56,045 nt of DNA. It comes from Gemmatimonadota bacterium. GTDB lineage: Bacteria > Gemmatimonadota > Gemmatimonadetes > Gemmatimonadales > GWC2-71-9. Below, piece after piece: positions 50,055 to 56,045 of the stretch (position 1 is its first letter; each line of letters opens with the position of its first letter). Below the pieces are notes generated by a model. It was not told the origin of the DNA, searched no databases, and was given only the letters and a program-made list of their open reading frames with translations. The DNA lies in contig QHUZ01000032.1 in the NCBI GenBank assembly GCA_003223395.1, positions 1 to 56,045 on the forward strand, given 5' to 3'. Both the position numbers and the translations under genes were made by a program.

Positions 50055-52690
50055 GCCTTTTCCTTTTCGCGCTCCTTGGCCACAACGTCCTGTGGCGCGC
50101 GGGACACAAAGCTCTCGTTGGTGAGCCGGGCGGCCAGACCCTTGAGCTGATTGTCCAGCCTGCCGAGCTCGTCACTCAGCCGGCGACACTCCTGCTGCAC
50201 GTCGATCGTGCCTTCCAGCGCGACCACGACTTCGCTGCCGTCACCGAAGATGGCGTGCGCTCCCGCGCCGTGCGGCACGCCCCCCCCCTCCCCGTCGAGC
50301 GCGAGGCTGTCGAGCTGCGCCAGCCGCACGATCGTGTCGCGCTCGCCGTCGAATGTCGCGGCCTTGTCGTTGCCGCGGAGTACGATCGTCGCCCGCAGCC
50401 TGGTCTTGGGTGCGACCCGGTACTCCGCGCGAATCGACCGGATCTGCTCGATCACCGTCTTCACGCGCGCAAACTCCTGATCGGCGCGCGGATCCTCGAG
50501 CTCGGGTCGCGGTGCCGGCCACTCCGCCGTCACGAGCAGCTCGCTTGGCTTGCGGCCCGGCAGCTTCTGCCACAGCTCCTCAGTAATGAAAGGGACGATC
50601 GGGTGAAGCAGGCGCAGTGACAGGTCGAAGCAGTACGCCAGCACGGCTTTGGCTGCCGGATCCTCGAGCCTGGGTTTCACCGCCTCCACGTACCAGTCGG
50701 CAAGCTCATTCCAGACGAACTCGAAGCAGCGCTTGGCCGCTTCGTCGAGCCGGAACTGCTCGAGCGACGCGGTCGCTTCGCGGATCACGGCCTGGGCGCG
50801 CGACAGGATCCAGCGGTCGGTCAGGGTGAGCGCGCGGCGATCGACCGCGTCGACCGCGGGCACGCTCTTGGGGAGCTGGCCGAGGACGAACTGCGCGATG
50901 TTCCAGAGCTTGTTCGCGAAGTTGCGGCCCGGCGCGAACGTCGTCTCGAGGTCGTCGGGATCGAGCTGCAGGTCTGCGCCGAGCGCGGTGTTGGCCACGC
51001 AGGTCCAGCGCAGCGCGTCGGCGCCGAACTTCTCCACCACGACGAGCGGATCGATGCCGTTGCCCAGGGACTTCGACATCTTGCGATGCTTGGTGTCGCG
51101 CGCGATGCCATGCAGGTACACCGTCGTGAACGGCTTCTTGCCCATGAAGTGGTAGCCCGACATCAGCATGCGCGCGACCCAGAAGAACAGGATGTCGGGC
51201 CCCGTCACGAGCGTGTGGCCGGGATAGAAGCGCTTCAGGTCGGGCGTCTCTTCCGGCCAGCCGAACGTCGCGAACGGCCACAGCCACGACGAGAACCAGG
51301 TGTCGAGCACGTCGGGATCCTGCGCGACGCCGGCGCCGCATGTGGGACACTGCTCCGGGTCTTCGCGATCCGCCCAGACATGCCCGTTCGCGCAGGTGAA
51401 CACCGGAATCCGGTGGCCCCACCACAGCTGCCGCGAGATGTTCCAATCCCGGATGTTGTTCATCCAGTTCTCGAACGTCGCGTTCCAGCGCTCCGGCACG
51501 ATATGGAACTCGCCCGCCGCGTATCCCTGCATCACGCGCTCGGCGAGCGGCTTCATCTTCACGAACCATTGGTCCGAGAGCCGGGGCTCAACCACCGTAT
51601 CGCACCGATAGCAGCGCCGCACTGAATGGTGATGCTGCTCGGTTTTGACGAGAAGACCTTCCCGCTCTAACTGCTTTACGATCTTTTTTCGAGCTTCGAA
51701 CCGATCAATGCCAACGAGATCCGGTGGCACGCGGGAATGATGGAATGATGGAATGATGGAATGTTGCTTCGTTCCATCGTTCCCACTTTCCATCTTTCCA
51801 TCTTCCGTCAGGATCAACGGCATTTCAGACTGCGGCCACACCCGCCGGGCGATATCAAAGTCGTTTGCATCGTGAGCGGGAGTGACCTTCAACATTCCCG
51901 TCCCGAACGCCTGATCCACCGCGTCGTCCGTCGCAATCGGAATGGCGACACCGGACAGCGGGATCTTCGCCCGCTTGCCGTTGAGCTTCTTGTAGCGTGC
52001 GTCCTTCGGATTGAACACCAGCCCGATGTCGCCGAACATCGTCTCCGGCCGGGTCGTCGCGACCGTCACGAAACCGGAGCCGTCCTCGAGCGGATACTTG
52101 ATGTGATACAGGTTGCCCTGCGTCTCGTGGTGCTCCGCTTCTTCATCGGATAGCGCGGTGAGGCAGTGCGGGCACCAGTGGATCACGCGGTGGCCGCGAT
52201 AGATCAGTCCCTCGTCCCACAGCCGCACGAACACCTCGCGCACGGCACGCGAGTAGTCTTCGTCGAGCGTGAAGCGCAGCCGCGACCAGTCGCACGAGCT
52301 GCCGATCACCTTCAGCTGCTCGATGATCGTGTTGCCCGTCTTCTTGACGAAGCACCAGACTTCCTCGACGAACTGCTCGCGGCCCAGGTCGAACCGGGTC
52401 TTGCCATCCTTGGCGAGACGCTTCTCGACCACGTTTTGCGTCGCGATCCCGGCGTGATCGGTCCCCGGCAGCCACTCGGCGGCGCGGCCGCGCATCCGCT
52501 CGAAGCGGATCAGCACGTCCTGAATGACGTTGTTGAGGGCGTGGCCGACGTGCAGGATGTCGGTGACGTTGGGGGGCGGAATAACGATGACGTACGGCTC
52601 GGCGCCCGCCCCTTCCCGCGGCTGAAACGCGCCGGCGTCGAGCCAGCGCTTGTAGATGCGGGGTTCTACGGGCCGCGGATCGTATGCCAT
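49997..52690 (-). CDS. valS: valine--tRNA ligase ValS
   Basis: An 897-residue class-I synthetase. The ATP-site signature is VTDILHVGHALNN (HIGH equivalent HVGH), followed by the CP1 editing domain with TTRPETMFGDIG, zinc-finger-like CxxC pairs (RRCYRCD; CPTCG), the HRKMSKSLGN loop (KMSKS) and a C-terminal coiled coil (LSDELGRLDNQLKGLAARL). Residues of about 295-319 (between LILTEDGKM and LVGIDRFEARKKIV) form a repeat-encoded insert (SGNDGTKQHSIIPSFHHSR) in the editing region. It is the first gene of the long leftward operon. Confidence 0.96.
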   Translation of the reverse strand: MAYDPRPVEPRIYKRWLDAGAFQPREGAGAEPYVIVIPPPNVTDILHVGHALNNVIQDVLIRFERMRGRAAEWLPGTDHAGIATQNVVEKRLAKDGKTRFDLGREQFVEEVWCFVKKTGNTIIEQLKVIGSSCDWSRLRFTLDEDYSRAVREVFVRLWDEGLIYRGHRVIHWCPHCLTALSDEEAEHHETQGNLYHIKYPLEDGSGFVTVATTRPETMFGDIGLVFNPKDARYKKLNGKRAKIPLSGVAIPIATDDAVDQAFGTGMLKVTPAHDANDFDIARRVWPQSEMPLILTEDGKMESGNDGTKQHSIIPSFHHSRVPPDLVGIDRFEARKKIVKQLEREGLLVKTEQHHHSVRRCYRCDTVVEPRLSDQWFVKMKPLAERVMQGYAAGEFHIVPERWNATFENWMNNIRDWNISRQLWWGHRIPVFTCANGHVWADREDPEQCPTCGAGVAQDPDVLDTWFSSWLWPFATFGWPEETPDLKRFYPGHTLVTGPDILFFWVARMLMSGYHFMGKKPFTTVYLHGIARDTKHRKMSKSLGNGIDPLVVVEKFGADALRWTCVANTALGADLQLDPDDLETTFAPGRNFANKLWNIAQFVLGQLPKSVPAVDAVDRRALTLTDRWILSRAQAVIREATASLEQFRLDEAAKRCFEFVWNELADWYVEAVKPRLEDPAAKAVLAYCFDLSLRLLHPIVPFITEELWQKLPGRKPSELLVTAEWPAPRPELEDPRADQEFARVKTVIEQIRSIRAEYRVAPKTRLRATIVLRGNDKAATFDGERDTIVRLAQLDSLALDGEGGGVPHGAGAHAIFGDGSEVVVALEGTIDVQQECRRLSDELGRLDNQLKGLAARLTNESFVSRAPQDVVAKEREKEKAWRDQRDVLAGKLKSLGCS
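51734..51806. repeat. octamer repeat A, inverted-arm copy inside valS
   Basis: In plus-strand order, three exact GAATGATG-phase octamers (51734-51763) are followed by a loop of about seven bases and a degenerate pyrimidine-rich arm (51771-51806). On the coding (minus) strand the degenerate purine arm comes first, then three perfect TTCCATCA units. It is translated in frame as the valS insert. Confidence 0.9.
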
Positions 52691-52726
52691 TCCTTAATAT
52701 AGAAGCGCCGACTAGAATATCGTCCA
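52691..52726. promoter_or_regulatory. short AT-rich divergent promoter region (valS / thrS unit)
   Basis: This 36-bp gap between divergent starts has TATATT-like and TAGAAT-like elements on opposite strands and is markedly AT-richer than its surroundings. Individual -35 boxes cannot be placed convincingly, so only the region is called. Confidence 0.35.
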
Positions 52727-52927
52727 ATGACTTCTCCCAGCTCGCCGCTCCCGCCCCAGCATCCGTCGGCGTCATCCGAAGAGACGCTGCCGCCGGGACG
52801 CGTCGTGCGCTGGGTGTTGCTCGCGGGCATGATTCTGTTTTCCGTGGGACTCTACTTCCGGTTTGCATTGCACACGCCGCCGATGGAGAACGTCCCGGCC
52901 GGCACTGCGACGACGTCCACGCCCTAG
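52727..52927 (+). CDS. small single-pass membrane protein, unknown function
   Basis: A 66-residue protein with a Ser/Pro-rich N-terminus, one membrane helix (VVRWVLLAGMILFSVGLYF, about 26-44) and a short polar tail. Its position directly before thrS with a one-base gap, in the same direction and with a sensible start, supports it as real. I recognise no family. Confidence 0.6.
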   Translation: MTSPSSPLPPQHPSASSEETLPPGRVVRWVLLAGMILFSVGLYFRFALHTPPMENVPAGTATTSTP

Positions 52928-52928
52928 A

Positions 52929-54881
52929 ATGCCCTCTTCCGAGATTCAGGTCGTCCTGCCGGATGGGAGCAAGAAAGCCCTGCCGGCGGGCGCGACGGGC
53001 GCTGACCTAGCCCGGGCGGTTGGGCCTGGGCTCGCGAAAGCGGCTCTGGCCATTCGCGTGAACGGGGAGATCCGGGATTTGCAGCGCCCGCTCCCCGACG
53101 GTGCCACGGTCGCGATTCTGACGAACAAAGACCCGCAGGCGCTGGAGGTGCTGCGGCATTCGTCGGCGCACGCGCTGGCGACGGCGGTGCGGCAGATCTT
53201 CCCCCAAGCGCAGATCGGCTTCGGACCGCCGATCGAAGACGGGTTTTACTACGACTTCGACATTGGCCGGCCGTTTACGCCCGAGGATATCGAGGCGATC
53301 GAGAAGAAGATGGCGGAAGTGACCAAGGCCGACTACCCGTTCACACGCGAGGAAGTCTCGCGGGCGGAAGCGAAGAAACGCTTTCGCGATGACCCGCTGA
53401 AGCTCGAGCGCATTAGTGATTTAGCTGATAATGAGATTATTTCGATCTACACGGACGGTCCCTTTGTGGACCTGTGCCGCGGCCCGCACGTCCCCAGCAC
53501 CGGGAAGATCCAGCACTTCAAGCTGCTGCACGCCGCCGGCGCGTATTGGCGTGGCGACGAGCGGCGTCAGATGCTGCAGCGCATCTACGGGACGGCGTGG
53601 TTCACCAAACAGGATCTCGATCAGTACATCACGCGCCTCGAGGAAGCCCGCAAGCGCGACCATCGTGTCATCGGCAAGCAGCTCGACCTCTTCTCGATTC
53701 AGGAAGACATCGGGCCGGGACTGATTGTCTGGCACCCGAACGGCGCGATCCTGAACTTCGAGCTGCGGCGCTTCATCGAGGATATCATCCTGCAGCGCGG
53801 CTACCAACTCGTGTACACGCCGAACGTGACACGAGAGCAGCTGTTCCTGCGCTCGGGCCACTTGCCGCTCTACGCCGCAAACCAGTTCCCGGCGATGGCG
53901 GCGGGCGAGGGCGAATCGGAAGAAGTGCGCTATCGCGTCAAGCCGATGAACTGTCCGATGCACATCCTGATCTATGCGAGCCAGCAGCGCAGCTATCGCG
54001 ATCTGCCGATTCGCTTGGCCGAGATCGCGAATGTGTATCGGAACGAGCGGTCGGGGACGCTGCACGGCATGCTGCGGGTACGTGGGCTGTCGATGGACGA
54101 CGCGCACATCTTCCTGCGCGAGGATCAGATCGAGGAAGAGATCTTCAACATGCTCGACATCGTCGAGCTGGTGATGGGCAAGACGTTCGGGCTCCAGTAC
54201 CGGCTCGACCTCGCGACGCGGCCCGACAAGAAACTTGGCACCGACGCGATGTGGGATGTTGCCGAGAAGGCGCTCGAGAGCGCATTGAAGCGGCGCGGGC
54301 TGCAGTACAAGATGGATGTCGGCGGCGGCGCCTTTTACGGCCCGAAGATCGACATCAAGTTCAACGACGCGATCGGCCGCGAATGGCAGGGCGCGACGAT
54401 CCAGCTCGACTACGAGCTGCCGGAGCGCTTCAAGCTCGAGTACACTGGCGCCGACAACAAACCGCACCGCACCGTGATGCTGCACCGGGCGATCTTCGGC
54501 ACGCTCGAGCGCTTCGTCGGCTTTTTGATCGAGCATTTCGCTGGCGCGTTTCCGCTGTGGCTCTCACCGACGCAGGTGCGGGTGCTGCCGATCGCCGATG
54601 GCCAGATGGATGCCGCGCGCGCGGTGCACGAGACGTTGCGCCAGGCAGGGATTCGCTCACATCTCGATGAGCGCTCCGAGACCCTGAACTACAAGATCCG
54701 CGACGCGGAGACGCACAAGATCCCGTACATGGCGGTGGTGGGGCAGCGGGAGGCAGAAGCCAAATCGGTGGCGGTGCGGGGTCGCGGGGCAGGAAACAAA
54801 CAAGTTGTGATGCCGGTTGCTGAGTTTGTGCAGAAACTGAAGGAAGAGGTTCACACCAGGAGTCTCAAGCCGTTAATTTGA
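52929..54881 (+). CDS. thrS: threonine--tRNA ligase ThrS
   Basis: ATG 52929 gives 650 residues with an N-terminal TGS domain (VVLPDGSKKALPAGATGADLA). An editing domain follows (HSSAHALATAVRQIFP; DLCRGPHVPSTG). The class-II catalytic core has MNCPMH (zinc Cys, with later His ligands), FRNE-like YRNERSG, RVRGLSMDDAHIF and the motif-3 region LHRAIFGTLERF. A C-terminal anticodon-binding domain ends the protein. The longer open frame upstream overlaps the small membrane gene and is rejected. Confidence 0.97.
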   Translation: MPSSEIQVVLPDGSKKALPAGATGADLARAVGPGLAKAALAIRVNGEIRDLQRPLPDGATVAILTNKDPQALEVLRHSSAHALATAVRQIFPQAQIGFGPPIEDGFYYDFDIGRPFTPEDIEAIEKKMAEVTKADYPFTREEVSRAEAKKRFRDDPLKLERISDLADNEIISIYTDGPFVDLCRGPHVPSTGKIQHFKLLHAAGAYWRGDERRQMLQRIYGTAWFTKQDLDQYITRLEEARKRDHRVIGKQLDLFSIQEDIGPGLIVWHPNGAILNFELRRFIEDIILQRGYQLVYTPNVTREQLFLRSGHLPLYAANQFPAMAAGEGESEEVRYRVKPMNCPMHILIYASQQRSYRDLPIRLAEIANVYRNERSGTLHGMLRVRGLSMDDAHIFLREDQIEEEIFNMLDIVELVMGKTFGLQYRLDLATRPDKKLGTDAMWDVAEKALESALKRRGLQYKMDVGGGAFYGPKIDIKFNDAIGREWQGATIQLDYELPERFKLEYTGADNKPHRTVMLHRAIFGTLERFVGFLIEHFAGAFPLWLSPTQVRVLPIADGQMDAARAVHETLRQAGIRSHLDERSETLNYKIRDAETHKIPYMAVVGQREAEAKSVAVRGRGAGNKQVVMPVAEFVQKLKEEVHTRSLKPLI

Positions 54882-54909
54882 AATGTGATCGGAACCCATA
54901 CGGGGATGT

Positions 54910-54937
54910 GTAGGGGCGCAGCATGCTGCGCCCCTAC
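54910..54937. repeat. perfect 28-bp palindrome, copy 2 (thrS-thiolase gap)
   Basis: This palindrome is identical to 21916-21943. It lies in the 79-bp gap 54882-54960 between thrS and the thiolase gene. As RNA it would form a very stable 14-bp hairpin minus any loop, but only a weak T-content follows (CTACTAA), so a terminator role is not clear. Confidence 0.93.
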
Positions 54938-54960
54938 TAATCCCGAGACCTGAATCGAAT

Positions 54961-56045
54961 ATGGCCACCAACGACGCCACCATCCCCGTCATTCTGAGTG
55001 CCTGCCGCACACCCATCGGCCGGTACCTGGGCGGCTTGTCGCCGTTACCCGGGCCGAGGCTCGGCGCGCTGGTCATTCGCGAAGCAATGCGCCGAGTCAC
55101 GGTGCCCGACACGACGGTGGACGAAGTGATCATGGGCAACGTGCTGCAGGGGGGCGAAGGCCAAGCGCCGGCGCGGCAGGCGGCGATTCACGCCGGGCTC
55201 CCGGGCACGATCCCCGCGATGACCATCAACAAGGTCTGCGGCTCGGGGCTCAAGGCGGTGATGCTGGCGGCGCAGGCGATCAAGGCGGGCGACGCGCAGT
55301 GCATCGTGGCCGGCGGCTTCGAGTCGATGTCGAACGCGCCGCATTACGTCTACGGCATGCGCGGCGGCATCAAGGCCGGCAACAGCGAGCTGGTCGACGG
55401 CATGATTCGCGATGGGTTGTGGGATTCCTTCTCGAACACGCACATGGGCAACCTCGCCGAGTACACGGCGAAAAAGGCTGGCATCTCTCGTCGTGAGCAG
55501 GACGAGTTTGCGCTGCAGAGTCACCGCAAAGCGCTCAAAGCGATGGAGTCATGTTTCTTCAAAGCTGAGATCGTTCCGGTTGATAAAATTGAGAAGGACG
55601 AGAGCCCACGGGCCGACACGTCGCTCGAAAAGCTCGCCGCCCTGAAGCCGTCGTTCGAGAAAGACGGCACCGTGACACCAGGTAATGCTCCGGGACTCAA
55701 CGATGGAGCAAGTGCCCTGGTTGTTTCGTCATTGGCGTTTGCCAAGGAGCATGGCGTGAAGCCGATGGCGCGAATCACCGGCTATGCAACCGGCGGCGGA
55801 GAACCGAAGGACCTGTTCTTTGCGCCGATCGTCGCGGTGCAGAATCTGATGAAGAAGACCGGGACCAAAATCTCCGACTACGATCTCATCGAGGCGAACG
55901 AAGCCTTCGCGGTGCAGGCGCTCGCCGACGGCAAGGCCCTCGGCTGGGATTGGGCGCGCGTCAACGTCCACGGCGGCGCGATCGCGCTGGGGCATCCGAT
56001 CGGCGCTTCCGGCGCGCGCGTCCTGACGACACTGTTGTACGCCCT
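54961..56045 (+). CDS. acetyl-CoA C-acetyltransferase (thiolase), 3' truncated by window edge
   Basis: The frame is open from ATG 54961 to the end of the window, about 361 residues of an expected 390 or so. Thiolase motifs are ILSACRTPIGRYLGGL (N-terminal), NKVCGSGLKAVMLAAQ (nucleophile Cys), AGGFESMSNAPH, LIEANEAFAVQA (His/Asn-region motif NEAF) and GGAIALGHPIGASGAR (His). The second catalytic Cys would lie just beyond the window. It condenses or cleaves acetoacetyl-CoA in fatty-acid or ketone metabolism. Confidence 0.95.
   Translation, partial: MATNDATIPVILSACRTPIGRYLGGLSPLPGPRLGALVIREAMRRVTVPDTTVDEVIMGNVLQGGEGQAPARQAAIHAGLPGTIPAMTINKVCGSGLKAVMLAAQAIKAGDAQCIVAGGFESMSNAPHYVYGMRGGIKAGNSELVDGMIRDGLWDSFSNTHMGNLAEYTAKKAGISRREQDEFALQSHRKALKAMESCFFKAEIVPVDKIEKDESPRADTSLEKLAALKPSFEKDGTVTPGNAPGLNDGASALVVSSLAFAKEHGVKPMARITGYATGGGEPKDLFFAPIVAVQNLMKKTGTKISDYDLIEANEAFAVQALADGKALGWDWARVNVHGGAIALGHPIGASGARVLTTLLYA

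Noticed and set aside
54910-54937. 28-bp palindrome as an intrinsic terminator of thrS
   Set aside because: It lacks the following T-run, and an identical copy sits inside a coding sequence.

Overview
The window is a 56-kb stretch of GC-rich, gene-dense bacterial chromosome. It contains no phage, plasmid, transposase or CRISPR array. The gene content is two cupredoxins, M1, M61, M20 and M42 peptidases, a DUF2723 protein, a DUF4159/DUF4175/TPR block, carboxypeptidase-regulatory-domain proteins and an RND pump, all in tightly overlapping operons. This best fits a Gemmatimonadota-like Gram-negative soil bacterium, probably a metagenome-derived contig. The phylum is inferred from gene content, not proven.

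Layout, left to right. (1) 3-6.8 kb holds a DoxX fragment, an alpha/beta hydrolase, a UBP-type zinc finger divergent from a cNMP-binding/thioredoxin-reductase-like fusion, a damaged nadA-nadC pair, convergent pdxJ, a small lipoprotein and methylmalonyl-CoA epimerase. (2) 6.8-18.5 kb is a rightward series: thioredoxin, an unknown protein, rsmI, DUF4159, DUF4175, a TPR protein, an 'asparagine synthetase B'-like secreted protein, and a RadC-like/DinG-like helicase fusion. (3) 18.6-23.1 kb carries an aminotransferase, an unknown membrane-anchored protein, an M20 peptidase and an amidohydrolase. (4) 23.1-32.6 kb is mostly leftward: two cupredoxin proteins, gltX, tRNA-Ser(GCT), a rightward membrane protein, an M61 peptidase, a carboxypeptidase-regulatory-domain protein, a CDP-alcohol phosphatidyltransferase, an M1 peptidase and tRNA-Ser(TGA). 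(5) 32.8-38.4 kb is an RND efflux operon in the order pump, outer-membrane factor, adaptor. (6) 38.4-52.7 kb is one leftward operon of ten genes, most with overlapping start and stop codons: valS, an Ig-like lipoprotein, selA, gmhB-like, a serine protease with PPC repeats, purN, two M42-type proteins, purH and DUF2723. (7) 52.7 kb to the end has a small membrane protein, thrS and a truncated thiolase gene.

The most unusual signal is a set of short dispersed repeats that lie inside coding sequences. Two are tandem octamers. The first, TTCCATCA and its degenerate complement, occurs at 9041-9119, 14755-14790 and 51734-51806. The second, GGACGGCC and its complement, occurs at 11308-11339 and 17578-17617. 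The third is a perfect 28-bp palindrome found at 21916-21943 and 54910-54937. Because 8 is not a multiple of 3, each octamer gives the same cyclic peptide in any frame, and the repeats are translated within valS, the DinG-like helicase, DUF4175 and two exported proteins. Other notable features are a RadC/JAMM-like domain fused to DinG, an apparent deletion joining nadA to a headless nadC, a GltX lacking about 40 residues, an M42 paralogue without metal ligands, a 15-bp tandem repeat inside pdxJ, and an orphan 3' fragment of a plug-domain gene.
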